Below are positions 10,936 to 19,677 of a stretch of 64,000 bases of DNA, one piece after another. Location of the stretch: the NCBI RefSeq assembly GCF_014645735.1, contig NZ_BMMH01000003.1:1-64000 (forward strand), given 5' to 3'. Source of the stretch: Nocardia jinanensis (lineage in GTDB: Bacteria > Actinomycetota > Actinomycetes > Mycobacteriales > Mycobacteriaceae). The notes under the pieces were generated by a model. That model was not told the DNA's origin. It saw only the letters and a program-made list of their open reading frames with translations, and searched no databases. Within the stretch, counting starts at the first letter, position 1. Each line of letters opens with the position of its first letter. The translations under genes were made by a program, and so were the position numbers.

Positions 10936-11910
10936 CTATGCGGCGCATTTGGCGTTCGGCGGCGGCGGGGGCGCGGCCACGATGCCCCGGGCCACATCGA
11001 CCACATAGTCGCGGTTCCCGTCGAGTGGTTCGGTGCCCAGCGCCAGACGCTCCACCACACAGCCGGCCTCGAACAGGGCCGGGCCGACATTGTGGCGCCC
11101 GGGTTCGACCACTCCCCTCAAGGTGCGCCCGCTGACGATGGAGTACAGCGTGCTGGGTTTACCGGCGAGCATCAGCGCGGCCCGCATCTGGGTACTGGCC
11201 GTGTACGGCACCACCTCGTCGGCGGTGCCGTGGATCAGGAAGGCGTGCCGGATACTCATCCGGCCGGCCTGCAGCGCCGGGGACCGTTCGGCGTAGGCGA
11301 GCGGGCAGACGACCGGGACACAACCACCGGCATCCCGCTGGATCTGGGCCTGGAGGGCGGGATAGTCGGCGGCCGGACCCGACCAGTGGGTGAACAGATC
11401 CGACGGGCCGAAGGTGTCCACCCAGTAGTCGAACAGCCCGGCCGGGCCGTAGGCGGCGGCCAAGCCCGAGGTCATCGCCCCTTGGCTCCAGCCCCACAAG
11501 ATGGTGCGCGCGACACCGGGATGCGAACCCTTGTACCACTGGGTCGCGGCGACCAGATCCTGCCACCCGGCCCACAGGTTCCACTCCCCGGTGCGCCACC
11601 GGGCACTACCCCGCATATCCATCGATACGACCGGGGTCCCGGTGCGCGTGGCGATCGAGGTCAGGTACTCGGAGTACTGGGTCGCGGACCCTTTGTGCCC
11701 GTGCGCGGCCACGATCAGCGCATTGCCGATCGCGCACCCGTGCGGTTCGTAGACCAGGCCGGTGGCCTGCTCACCACCGGCCGGTACCGAGATCGGGCGC
11801 GTCTGGACAGCGCACGCCTGGGTCGCGGCGGCGGGCGCCCCGGCCAGCAGCGTCGCCGTCAATGCCGGTAACAGCACCCCGGCCAGGAAGCTCACTGCGC
11901 GTCTGCTCAT
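10936..11910 (-). CDS. secreted alpha/beta-hydrolase
   Basis: 324 residues. The N-terminus MSRRAVSFLAGVLLP followed by a hydrophobic run and AGAPAAA is a Sec signal peptide with a likely cut near residue 30. The mature part is an alpha/beta hydrolase: AAHGHKG oxyanion region (68-74), nucleophile Ser142 in GWSQG, HGTADEVVPY carrying the acid, and a late His in GRHN. The C-terminus is Pro-rich. Likely an extracellular esterase, lipase or peptidase-like enzyme; the substrate is not evident. The start ATG 11910 places the basic n-region directly before the hydrophobic core. Confidence 0.85.
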   Translation of the reverse strand: MSRRAVSFLAGVLLPALTATLLAGAPAAATQACAVQTRPISVPAGGEQATGLVYEPHGCAIGNALIVAAHGHKGSATQYSEYLTSIATRTGTPVVSMDMRGSARWRTGEWNLWAGWQDLVAATQWYKGSHPGVARTILWGWSQGAMTSGLAAAYGPAGLFDYWVDTFGPSDLFTHWSGPAADYPALQAQIQRDAGGCVPVVCPLAYAERSPALQAGRMSIRHAFLIHGTADEVVPYTASTQMRAALMLAGKPSTLYSIVSGRTLRGVVEPGRHNVGPALFEAGCVVERLALGTEPLDGNRDYVVDVARGIVAAPPPPPNAKCAA

Positions 11911-11999
11911 CCTTCGAATATTCCACGGCGCGGGCCACATTCGCAGGAACCCGGCCGGACCGGCCGGGGGTGTCGGATCCCGCCGATAGCATCCGGGCC

Positions 12000-13178
12000 A
12001 TGCATTCGATCAGTATCGCGCAGCGCCGCGCCCGGATCGGCGTCCGGCACCGGCTCGCCGGCGCGTACCGCAGCGCCGATCCGGCCGAGATCACGCGGTC
12101 GATGGTGGTGCTGCACGCCACCGATCCGGCCACTGTGCATTTGTCCGTGGCGGCGCGGGGTCACGGCCTCGGTCCCGCGCAGGTGGAGCAGGCCTTGTAC
12201 GAGGACCGGTCGCTGGTGCGGATGCTGGCGATGCGGCGCACCATGTTCGTCGCACCGGCCGATCTGGTGCCCCTGCTGCACGCCTCCTGCGGCGCCGATC
12301 TCGCGGCCAAACAGCGCCGGACCTACGCACGGTTCCTGGAGCAGGCGGGGATCGGCGACGGTGACGCCCCGGGCTGGCTCGCCGAGGTCGCCGATCGCAC
12401 GCATCGGGCGTTGCTGGTACGGGGCAGCGCCACCGGGGCCCAGTTGAGCAAGGACGTTCCCGAACTGCGCACGCAGATCGATACCGCGCCGGAGAAGTCG
12501 TACTCGCGGCCGACGAATATCACCAGCTGGGTACTGGTGCTGCTCGGTACCGAGGGCCGGATCGTACGGGCCCGGCCGAACGGCACCTGGTCGAGCAGTC
12601 GGTATTCGTGGGCGCCGGTGGAATCCTGGCTCCCCGCTCCCCTCGGCGATATCGGGATCGAGCCGGCCCGTACCGAACTCGTCCGGGCCTGGTTGCACAC
12701 CTTCGGGCCCGCGCCGATAGGCGATATCAAATGGTGGACCGGGTGGACGCTGGGCCAGGTACGCAAGGCACTCACCGGGATCGATACCGTCGAGGTCGAT
12801 CTCGACGGTATCGAGGGTCTGCTTCTGGCCGACGATCTCGAGCCGGTGGCCGATCCGCCACCGTGGGCCGCACTCCTCCCCGCACTGGACCCGACTCCGA
12901 TGGGCTGGCAGGCACGCTCCTGGTATCTGGGTGAACATCAGCCGCGGCTGTTCGACCGCAACGGCAATATCGGGCCGAGTATCTGGTACGAAGGCCGGAT
13001 CGTGGGCGGTTGGGCCCAGCGCAAGGACGGCGAGATCGTGACCCGGATCCTGGAGGACATCGGTGCCGAGGCCACGGCGCTGGTCGCGACCGAGGCCGAA
13101 CGCGCCGCCGGCTGGTTCGGTGCGGTACGTCCGATCCCCCGCTTCCGGACGCCTCTGGAGCGGGAACTGACGGCGTGA
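12000..13178 (+). CDS. winged-helix DNA-binding domain protein (HTH_42/DUF1006)
   Basis: 392 residues resembling the actinobacterial HTH_42 family, distant relatives of the YcaQ/AlkZ interstrand-crosslink DNA glycosylases. Typical segments are the N-terminal RRARIGVRHRLAG, VVLHATDPATVHLSVAARG, a MLAMRRTMFVAP block and the central GDIKWWTGWTLGQVRKAL, plus a C-terminal GNIGPSIWYEGRIVGGWAQR. I could not find a clear QxD/QxQ catalytic pair, so glycosylase activity is uncertain. ATG 12000 gives the family N-terminus. It diverges from the secreted hydrolase. Confidence 0.82.
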   Translation: MHSISIAQRRARIGVRHRLAGAYRSADPAEITRSMVVLHATDPATVHLSVAARGHGLGPAQVEQALYEDRSLVRMLAMRRTMFVAPADLVPLLHASCGADLAAKQRRTYARFLEQAGIGDGDAPGWLAEVADRTHRALLVRGSATGAQLSKDVPELRTQIDTAPEKSYSRPTNITSWVLVLLGTEGRIVRARPNGTWSSSRYSWAPVESWLPAPLGDIGIEPARTELVRAWLHTFGPAPIGDIKWWTGWTLGQVRKALTGIDTVEVDLDGIEGLLLADDLEPVADPPPWAALLPALDPTPMGWQARSWYLGEHQPRLFDRNGNIGPSIWYEGRIVGGWAQRKDGEIVTRILEDIGAEATALVATEAERAAGWFGAVRPIPRFRTPLERELTA

Positions 13179-13502
13179 ACTCGATACCGCTCCCCAGCTG
13201 GATCGTCCGGTACCCGAATTCGGGTTGTGGCGCACCTGCCGGGTGACGCGGCCCGCTTCCGTCCCAGTTGCGCGTCATCAGATGGTTCTTGGCCAGCTCG
13301 AGCTGCAGCGCTCCCGCCGCGAGACTGCCCGGTGGGGCGCGGCCGTACCGCGCCCGCGACTCCGACTGATTCCGGTCGCCCGGGTGCGCGGAGAAAGCTG
13401 GTCCCGGGCAAGCCCGCGGTCGAGAGCATCGGCGACGCCGGAGCGAACAGATAGTGGTCGCGGCCTCCCTTGCGCAGGACACCGCAGGTGTCCGCCCGGC
13501 GA
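13179..13502. other. 324-base gap, possible decayed gene fragment
   Basis: No intact gene is supported. On the minus strand, two frames together read like protein pieces (YLFAPASPMLSTAGLPGTSF and then GALQLELAKNHLMTRNWDG) that would need a frameshift near 13375 to join. Neither half was recognised. It may be a pseudogene remnant or chance open frame in high-GC DNA. Confidence 0.25.
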
Positions 13503-13955
13503 TCAGCCACCGGTGTGATCGTCCAGTATCCGCGTCAGCAGGGCGACCAGGGTGCGGCGCTCGGCGCCGGACAGGGCGGCGAGCAATCCGTCCTGCGCCT
13601 GGTCCAGCCTGCGATCCAATTCGGCGAGATGCTGAGCACCCGGCTCGGCGAGGGTGACGATATTGCGACGGCGGTCGTCGGGATCCGCTGTCCGGTCCGC
13701 GAACCCCCGTGCCACCAGTTCGTTCAGTACCGCCACGATATCGCTGCGGTCTATTCCGGTACGGCGCCCGAGTTCGGCCTGGCTCGCCGGGCCGCCTTCC
13801 CGGAGGGTGGTGAGCACCGCGTAGTGGTATCTGCGCGATCCGGTGTCGGCCAGGGCCTGTTCGGTGGCCCGGTCCGCCAGCAGCGCGGTCTGGCTGATCA
13901 GCCGGGTGGGCAAGGAACGGAGTCTGGCCGGGGCTCCCCGGTGCGCGGACTTCAT
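13503..13955 (-). CDS. MarR-family transcriptional regulator
   Basis: 150 residues with the MarR winged helix. The recognition region is QAELGRRTGIDRSDIVAVLNELVARGFADR, with wing DPDDRRRNIVTLAEPG, and the terminal helices form the dimer. No Shine-Dalgarno precedes ATG 13955; TAGATT sits six bases upstream on this strand, suggesting a leaderless mRNA. Neighbours are the winged-helix gene and an arylamine N-acetyltransferase, and the regulated target is not clear. Confidence 0.9.
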   Translation of the reverse strand: MKSAHRGAPARLRSLPTRLISQTALLADRATEQALADTGSRRYHYAVLTTLREGGPASQAELGRRTGIDRSDIVAVLNELVARGFADRTADPDDRRRNIVTLAEPGAQHLAELDRRLDQAQDGLLAALSGAERRTLVALLTRILDDHTGG

Positions 13956-13961
13956 AGCGAC

Positions 13962-13982
13962 AATCTACCAACCGATCGTTGG
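13962..13982 (-). promoter_or_regulatory. promoter and inverted repeat of the marR-type gene
   Basis: TAGATT (minus strand, 13967 to 13962) is a -10 candidate six bases from the ATG. Directly upstream is CCAAC-N5-GTTGG at 13968-13982, which fits autoregulation by the MarR-type product. Inferred from position. Confidence 0.4.
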
Positions 13983-14121
13983 CGCCACCTACGAAGCGGT
14001 AGACAACCGGCCCGGCCGATGCTCGACCTCCTCGAACGGACGGGCGGGCGAGAACTTGTTCGGCCCAGATGACCGTGCCGAGAACCGACCCGGCAGCCGG
14101 GCCCATGGGACGGCAGGTGAT

Positions 14122-14985
14122 TCATGTCGTTGCCCACGGCGCGCGGACGAGCGCCGCGAGATCATCGCCGGAGAGTTCGATATCGAATACCTCGGACAGC
14201 GTTTTCGGTACCTCGGACAGTTCCAGCTCGCGTGACCGGCTGGAACCGTCGGGGAACTCGGTGGTCAGGGTGCGACCGTCCAGTGTGTGGTGCACTCCGG
14301 GCAGAAAACGCTGGACGAACGGACGCTGGGTGAACGGCGAGCGCGGTGAGGTGGCGACGAAATGGTTGCCCACCTCGTAGTCGATCCGGTACTGCGGATC
14401 CAGAGTGAACGTGTAGCGGTCGACCCAGCCGGCGCCCGCGAACTGATGTAGTACCCACTGGTCGGCGCCGAGCTCTCCCCGGGAGCGTTCCAGCCGGAAC
14501 CGCCAGCCGCCGAGGAGGAACTCGTCCGGCTCGTCGACGAGGGCATAGGGTTCGGACGGCCCGGCGCCGAAGCCCACATCCGCGAGCCACACCCGGTCGT
14601 CATCGGCGACGGTGATCCGCAGCAGCGCGTGGGTCGCCGGACGTAGACCGCCGGACCCCATGGTGACCCGGCCGGACAATCCGGTGACCCCGAACCCGAA
14701 ACGCTCCAGCGCCGCCGCGAACACAACGACGTTCTCGTAGCAGTAGCCACCGCGCCGCCGCCGGATCAGTTTGTCCTGCAAGGTTTCCAGGTCCAGCGGG
14801 ACCGGACGCCCCAGCACCGCCTCCAGGTTCTCGAACGGTACGGCGGTGGTGTGCGCGGCGACCAGGTCGCGCAGTACCGACAGCGTGGGAGTGCGTGGGC
14901 CGCTGTATCCGATCCGCGCCAGGTACGCGTCCAGATCGAGTGCGTCGCCGTTCCAGTGATAAGCGGCATCCGCCGGCTTCGACAT
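14122..14985 (-). CDS. nat: arylamine N-acetyltransferase
   Basis: 287-residue NAT family enzyme transferring acetyl (or propionyl) groups from CoA to arylamines and hydrazines. The catalytic triad is Cys82 (RGGYCYEN), His119 (ATHALL) and Asp136 (LADVGFG). The usual RGGYCFE is RGGYCYE here. Start ATG 14985 has AGAGG upstream with six-base spacing; an ATG two codons earlier is adjacent to that site. In mycobacteria nat lies in the cholesterol-degradation region, whereas here it stands next to nadC without that context. Confidence 0.93.
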   Translation of the reverse strand: MSKPADAAYHWNGDALDLDAYLARIGYSGPRTPTLSVLRDLVAAHTTAVPFENLEAVLGRPVPLDLETLQDKLIRRRRGGYCYENVVVFAAALERFGFGVTGLSGRVTMGSGGLRPATHALLRITVADDDRVWLADVGFGAGPSEPYALVDEPDEFLLGGWRFRLERSRGELGADQWVLHQFAGAGWVDRYTFTLDPQYRIDYEVGNHFVATSPRSPFTQRPFVQRFLPGVHHTLDGRTLTTEFPDGSSRSRELELSEVPKTLSEVFDIELSGDDLAALVRAPWATT

Positions 14986-15065
14986 GAACATCCTCTTTCG
15001 TCCGGGTCCGACACAGGCAACCGCCCGGGCCTCACGGATGTTCCGACGAGGCCGCTGTTCGCGCG

Positions 15066-15926
15066 CTACATATCGAGACCGAGGTCGAGTACCCGGACCG
15101 AGTGGGTCAGGGCTCCGACGGCCAGATAATCGACCCCGGTCCGCGCGTAACCGGCGGCCATGTCGAGGGTGAGACCACCGGAGGATTCCAGTTTCGTCCC
15201 GGGAGCGGTGGCGTTGCGGCGCTGGACCGCGGCCTGGGTCTGCCAGAGCGGGAAGTTGTCGAGCAGGACCAGTTGGACGTCCTCGCCCAGTACGGCATCG
15301 AGCTGGGCGAGATCGTCGACCTCCACCTCGCAGTCGATATCCGGCGCGGCCGCGCGCACCGCGCGCAGCGCCGCGACCACCGAACCCGCGGCGACGACGT
15401 GGTTGTCCTTGATCAGCGCGGCATCGCCCAGGCCCATCCGATGGTTCACCCCGCCGCCCGCACGCACCGCGTACTTCTGCAGGGCGCGCAGGCCGGGCAG
15501 GGTTTTGCGGCTGTCCCGGATACGGCAATCGGTGCCGTCGACCGCGTCCACCCAGGCGGCGGTGGTGCTGGCGATTCCCGACAGGTGACACATCAGGTTG
15601 AGCATGGTGCGTTCGGCGGTCAGCAGACCACGGGTCGGCGCCATCAGGCCGAGGACCGTCTCCCCCGGCGCGATCCGGGTGCCGTCGGGTACCCGTTCGG
15701 TGACCTCGTAGCTGCCGGCCCCGATCACCTCGTCCAGTACGAGAAGCCCGATATCGATTCCGGCGACCGTGCCGGGCTGCCGGGCCACCACCGCGGCCTT
15801 CACCACCGCGTCCGCGGGGACAGTGGCCGTGGTGGTGATATCGGGCCCGTACCGCAGATCCTCGTCCAGTGCGGTACGGATGACACCGCGAACTTCCTCG
15901 AGATCCAGGCCGGGATCCAACGTCAT
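15066..15926 (-). CDS. nadC: nicotinate-nucleotide pyrophosphorylase NadC
   Basis: 286-residue quinolinate phosphoribosyltransferase making nicotinate mononucleotide, the last committed step of de novo NAD synthesis. The PRPP/quinolinate-site blocks are visible: CHLSGIAS, RDSRKTLPGLRALQKYAVRAGGGVNHRMGL, KDNH, and VEVDDLAQLDA. Length is normal. It follows nadB after 119 bases holding two hairpins, unlike the tight coupling usual in this operon, so its expression may be adjusted separately. Confidence 0.96.
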   Translation of the reverse strand: MTLDPGLDLEEVRGVIRTALDEDLRYGPDITTTATVPADAVVKAAVVARQPGTVAGIDIGLLVLDEVIGAGSYEVTERVPDGTRIAPGETVLGLMAPTRGLLTAERTMLNLMCHLSGIASTTAAWVDAVDGTDCRIRDSRKTLPGLRALQKYAVRAGGGVNHRMGLGDAALIKDNHVVAAGSVVAALRAVRAAAPDIDCEVEVDDLAQLDAVLGEDVQLVLLDNFPLWQTQAAVQRRNATAPGTKLESSGGLTLDMAAGYARTGVDYLAVGALTHSVRVLDLGLDM

Positions 15927-15947
15927 TGCCTACTCCTCACTTTCCGA

Positions 15948-16018
15948 ATCCCCACGGACAGGATCGTGGGGATCGCTTCGTTATCGGACGACGGACCGGC
16001 CGGGCCCGGTACCGGGCC
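15948..16018. terminator. two hairpins in the nadB-nadC spacer
   Basis: ATCCCCACG (15948-15956) pairs perfectly with CGTGGGGAT (15965-15973) around an eight-base loop. GGCCCGGTACCGGGCC (16003-16018) is a perfect 16-base palindrome. Neither is followed by a T-run. They could be partial terminators, RNA-processing sites or stability elements within the nad operon. Confidence 0.4.
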
Positions 16019-16045
16019 GGTGATGCGCGTCCACGCCCTTCGATT

Positions 16046-17659
16046 TCACGACGATGCCGGCATCGGAGTCGGTTCCGCGATCACTCGCGGCACGCCACCG
16101 TCGTCGAGTCGCACCACGGTCGCCCGTGCCATGCTCCGCGCCGGGCGCGGATGATCCGAGCGGGTGTGGCAGCCGCGGCTCTCCGTGCGCACCCGCGCCG
16201 CCAGCAGCAGTGCCCGTGCCGTCACGGTGAGCGCGGCGTCCTCGAATCGGGCGATGAGACTCGCCGCGGCCCGGCGCGCGGGAACGTCGACGCCCGCATC
16301 GGGCGATTCCCCGGCACTCGCGGTATCGAGTATCCGGGCCGCTCGCGCCAGACCGGCACCGTCACGGACGACCGAGGCGTGATCGGTCATGGTCTGCTGG
16401 AGCACGCTGCGGGCGAGCGCGGGCCGGACCGTTCCGGACCCACCCGCGATATTCGCCGGTTCACCCAGTCGCTCGATCGCCGCGAGCCCGGCCCGCTCGC
16501 CCATCACCAGACCCTCGAGCAGGCTGTTGGAGGCCAATCGGTTGGCTCCGTGCAACCCGGTGCGCGCGACCTCTCCGGCCGCATACAGCCCTGGCACGCC
16601 GGTTCGCCCTTGCAGATCGGTGAGCACACCGCCGCATTGATAGTGCGCCGCGGGCGCGACGGGGATCAATTCGCGGCGGGGGTCGATCCCCGCCGCGCGG
16701 CAGGACATGGTGATCGTCGGGAAACGCCGGGCGAATTCGGGAATCTCCCGGGCATCCAGGTACACATGGTCGTCGCCGAGCAGCCGCATCCGGGCCGCGA
16801 TGGCCCGCGACACCACGTCCCGGGGCGCCAGATCACCGCGTGGGTGTATCCCCGCGGTCACCGAATCACCCCGCGAGTCCACCAGGCGCGCGCCCTCGCC
16901 GCGGACCGCCTCGCTGATCAGCGGCTGCCGTCCGAAACCGTCGGGCGTGTAGAGAACAGTGGGATGGAACTGCACGAATTCCAGATCCGCCACCGCCGCA
17001 CCCGCCCACAACGCCAGCGCCACACCGTCGGCCGTCGCTCCGGCCGGATTGGTGCTCAACGCGTACAGCTGCCCGAAACCGCCGGTGGCGAGCAGCACCG
17101 CGGGAGCGTGTACCAGGCCGATACCGCCATCGGAGACCGCGACGACACCCTGGACCCCGGAGGTATCGGTAACGACTTCGAGTACCGCGGTCCCGAAAAG
17201 CACCGGCAACCCGGCCGCCGACAACGCCCGCTGTACCTCCGCACCGGTGGCATCACCCCCGGCGTGGATGATGCGGCGGGTGCTGTGCCCGCCCTCCCGG
17301 GTCCGCGAGACCTCCCCGTCCCGGCCGAGGTCGAACACCGCGCCCAGGTCGGTGAGGGCGGCCACCGCATCCGGGCCGCCCTCGACGATCGAGCGCACCG
17401 CGTCGGGCTCGCACAGGCCGCCACCCGCGGCGAGTGTGTCGGCGACATGGGATTCCACCGAATCCCCATGCGGCGCTACGACGGCGATACCGCCCTGCGC
17501 GTATTGGGTGGCGGTATCGGCCGGTCCACCCTTGCTCAGGATCAGCACCCGCAATCCGGCCCGCGCGGCCGCCCGGGCCGCGGTGAGCCCGGCGACCCCG
17601 CCGCCGATCACGACCAGGTCGGCGCGGGCCTCCCACATCCGATCCGATTCATCGATCAT
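16046..17659 (-). CDS. nadB: L-aspartate oxidase NadB
   Basis: 537-residue flavoprotein oxidising L-aspartate to iminoaspartate for quinolinate synthesis with NadA. The FAD Rossmann motif VVIGGGVAGLTAARAAARAG is at the N-terminus. Substrate-site blocks include TQYAQGG, EGGHSTRRIIHAGGDATG, HPRGDLAPRDVVSRA and the GLHGANRLASNSLLEGLV signature. ATG 17659 follows GGAG with correct spacing; GTG codons at 17662 and 17671 are alternatives. Second gene of nadA-nadB-nadC. Confidence 0.96.
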   Translation of the reverse strand: MIDESDRMWEARADLVVIGGGVAGLTAARAAARAGLRVLILSKGGPADTATQYAQGGIAVVAPHGDSVESHVADTLAAGGGLCEPDAVRSIVEGGPDAVAALTDLGAVFDLGRDGEVSRTREGGHSTRRIIHAGGDATGAEVQRALSAAGLPVLFGTAVLEVVTDTSGVQGVVAVSDGGIGLVHAPAVLLATGGFGQLYALSTNPAGATADGVALALWAGAAVADLEFVQFHPTVLYTPDGFGRQPLISEAVRGEGARLVDSRGDSVTAGIHPRGDLAPRDVVSRAIAARMRLLGDDHVYLDAREIPEFARRFPTITMSCRAAGIDPRRELIPVAPAAHYQCGGVLTDLQGRTGVPGLYAAGEVARTGLHGANRLASNSLLEGLVMGERAGLAAIERLGEPANIAGGSGTVRPALARSVLQQTMTDHASVVRDGAGLARAARILDTASAGESPDAGVDVPARRAAASLIARFEDAALTVTARALLLAARVRTESRGCHTRSDHPRPARSMARATVVRLDDGGVPRVIAEPTPMPASS

Positions 17660-17704
17660 CACGTACTCCACGCCGGTCGAACCGGTGTCACATCCGGACC
17701 GGCG

Positions 17705-18760
17705 TCATTCCCCGCCGCCGGGGTTGCCGATCTCGATCATCCGCTGCACCGAATGCCGGGCCAGCGCCGCGGTATCCGGGTCGACGTGCACCTCGTCGCG
17801 GTTCTCCTCCAGGCAGCGCAACAGTGCGGCCGGGGTGATCATCTTCATGTACTTGCAGGCCGCGCGGTCGTTGACCGCCTGGAAATCGATACCCGGGGCG
17901 GCCTTGCGCAACTGGTGCAGCATGCCGATTTCGGTCGCGACCAGTACCTGGCTGGATTTCGCGGCACGGGCGGCGTCGATCATGCCGCCGGTCGACAGGA
18001 TGTGCACCCGGTCGGCCGGGAATTCGCCCTCACCGGCCAGGTACAACGCGGAGGTGGCGCAGCCGCATTCGGGGTGCACGAAGAGTTCGGCGTCCGGGTG
18101 CGCGCGGGCCTGCGCGTTGAGTTCGTCGCCGTTGATCCCGGCGTGCACATGGCATTCGCCCATCCAGATGTGGATGTTCTCGCGACCGGTCTCGCGCTTC
18201 ACATGCGCGCCGAGGAACTGGTCGGGCAGGAACAGCACCTCGCGGTCCGGGTCGATCGAGGCGACCACGTCCACGGCGTTCGAGGAGGTGCAGCAGATAT
18301 CGGTGAGACCCTTCACCGCGGCCGTGGTGTTCACATAGGACACCACCACCGCCCCCGGGTGCTCGGCCTTCCATTCGCGCAGTTCCGCGGCCGTGATCGA
18401 ATCCGCCAGCGAGCAGCCCGCGCGCTCGTCGGGGATCAGCACGGTTTTCTCCGGGCTCAGGATCTTCGCGGTTTCGGCCATGAAGTGCACACCACAGAAG
18501 ACGATCGTCTCCTCGGGCGCCTCGGCCGCGATCCGGGACAGCGCCAGCGAATCCCCGACGTGGTCGGCCACATCCTGGATCTCGGGCAGCTGGTAATTGT
18601 GCGCGAGAATGGTGGCGTTGCGCTGCCGCGCAAGGCGTTTCACCTCGGCCGCCCACTCCGGTGTCGCCTCGACCCCCGTATAGCCCGACGGCCCGTCGGT
18701 GATCCGCTCCCGCAGTGCGGTACCCGGCGCCGGGGCCAATTCTGCTCCCATCGTCGCCAT
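17705..18760 (-). CDS. nadA: quinolinate synthase NadA
   Basis: 351-residue [4Fe-4S] enzyme condensing iminoaspartate with dihydroxyacetone phosphate to quinolinate. Cluster cysteines are most likely Cys116 (ERAGCSL), Cys232 (HPECGC) and the Cys of AACKYM near 320. [20 protein letters not shown] is the family N-terminal signature. ATG 18760 has a strong GGAGGAAGGAG upstream, rejecting the longer frame to 18805. First gene of the nad operon and divergent from nrtR; the NrtR palindrome 54 bases upstream should control it. Confidence 0.96.
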   Translation of the reverse strand: MATMGAELAPAPGTALRERITDGPSGYTGVEATPEWAAEVKRLARQRNATILAHNYQLPEIQDVADHVGDSLALSRIAAEAPEETIVFCGVHFMAETAKILSPEKTVLIPDERAGCSLADSITAAELREWKAEHPGAVVVSYVNTTAAVKGLTDICCTSSNAVDVVASIDPDREVLFLPDQFLGAHVKRETGRENIHIWMGECHVHAGINGDELNAQARAHPDAELFVHPECGCATSALYLAGEGEFPADRVHILSTGGMIDAARAAKSSQVLVATEIGMLHQLRKAAPGIDFQAVNDRAACKYMKMITPAALLRCLEENRDEVHVDPDTAALARHSVQRMIEIGNPGGGE

Positions 18761-18813
18761 GGTCGCTCCTTCCTCCGCGCGATCGGCGCCTCTGCCGATT
18801 CGCACTCAACCAG

Positions 18814-18836
18814 GTTTTCGACTTATGATCGAAAAC
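18814..18836. promoter_or_regulatory. NrtR operator overlapping nrtR -10
   Basis: GTTTTCGA-N7-TCGAAAAC is a perfect eight-base inverted repeat in the nadA/nrtR divergent region. TATGAT at 18824-18829, inside it, is a -10 candidate seven bases before the nrtR GTG. Binding would block nrtR directly and cover the nadA upstream region. NrtR-family repressors controlling NAD synthesis are known in mycobacteria; use of this exact site is inferred. Confidence 0.75.
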
Positions 18837-19574
18837 GTGGACCAGTTTAGCACCATCCATGAATCGCTCACCGCGGTGTTCCAGGTTCGCCGCTTCCCCA
18901 CCGGCAATACCGCAGGTGAGGGCGGTGCGAGCGCCGGCGGCCGGCGTCGGCAGCGGGAACTCGCGGTCCTGCTCTGGCAACGCGCCCTGGATCCCCAGCA
19001 CGGCACCTGGTCGCTCCCCGGCGGCCGGCTACGCAACGACGAGGACCTCGACGCCTCGGCCCGCCGGCAGCTGGCCGAGAAGGTGGACGTCCGCGAAGTG
19101 GACCACCTCGAGCAACTATCGGTGTTCAGCGCCCCCGACCGCATCCCCGGACCACGCCGGATCGCGTCTGCCTACCTGGGCCTGGTCCCGCTCACCGCCG
19201 ACCCGCACCTACCCGACGACACCGCCTGGCACCGGGTCGCCGCGCTACCGGAGATGTCGTTCGATCACGGCACAGTCGTCGAGCACGCCCGCGCACGCCT
19301 GGCCGCGAAACTCTCCTATACCAATATCTCGTTCGCCCTGGCGCCGGATCGGTTCACCATGTCGACTCTGCGGGAAATCTATTGCGCCGCACTGGGATAC
19401 GATGTCGATACCACGAACCTGCAACGCGTCCTGACCCGGCGCAGGGTCATCACCCCCACCGGCGACACCGCCGCCCCCGGCCGCGCGGGCGGGCGGCCCG
19501 CCTCGGTGTACCGATTCAGCGATTCCGGCCTGCGCGTCACCGACGAGTTCGCCGCACTACGGCCCCGCGCCTGA
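18837..19574 (+). CDS. nrtR: NAD biosynthesis repressor NrtR (Nudix-related regulator)
   Basis: 245 residues: an N-terminal Nudix-like domain (GTWSLPGGRLRNDEDLDASARRQLAEKV is a degenerate Nudix box) fused to a C-terminal winged helix (FTMSTLREIYCAALGYDVDTTNLQRVL then GRPASVYRF). This is the NrtR architecture, in which ADP-ribose or NAD metabolites release the repressor from DNA. GTG 18837 is preferred: the ATG at 18825 belongs to the TATGAT -10 and the operator, and there is no ribosome-binding site for it. Divergent from nadABC, its probable target. Confidence 0.93.
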   Translation: MDQFSTIHESLTAVFQVRRFPTGNTAGEGGASAGGRRRQRELAVLLWQRALDPQHGTWSLPGGRLRNDEDLDASARRQLAEKVDVREVDHLEQLSVFSAPDRIPGPRRIASAYLGLVPLTADPHLPDDTAWHRVAALPEMSFDHGTVVEHARARLAAKLSYTNISFALAPDRFTMSTLREIYCAALGYDVDTTNLQRVLTRRRVITPTGDTAAPGRAGGRPASVYRFSDSGLRVTDEFAALRPRA

Positions 19575-19631
19575 CAGGCCCGCCCCGCGCGAGAAAGGCC
19601 GAGTCCGCCGCACTACAGCCTCGCGTCCGAC
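19545..19631 (+). repeat. imperfect duplication of the nrtR 3' end
   Basis: The 31 bases at 19545-19575, covering the last nrtR codons and stop, recur with five mismatches at 19601-19631 (period 56). Shared core is GCCGCACTAC. The second copy is non-coding, so this is likely a small tandem duplication. Confidence 0.5.
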
Positions 19632-19677
19632 CGGGACCCGGCCACGTGAGAAGCCGCGTATCCCCGCCGGGCCACGA

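Noticed and set aside
16003..16018. GGCCCGGTACCGGGCC as a dedicated regulator site
   Set aside because: Such palindromes arise readily in very GC-rich DNA; listed only as a hairpin within the nad spacer.
15926..18850. 974-codon plus-strand frame opposite nadB/nadA
   Set aside because: Mirror frame produced by GC-rich third positions; nadA and nadB on the other strand show full family motifs.
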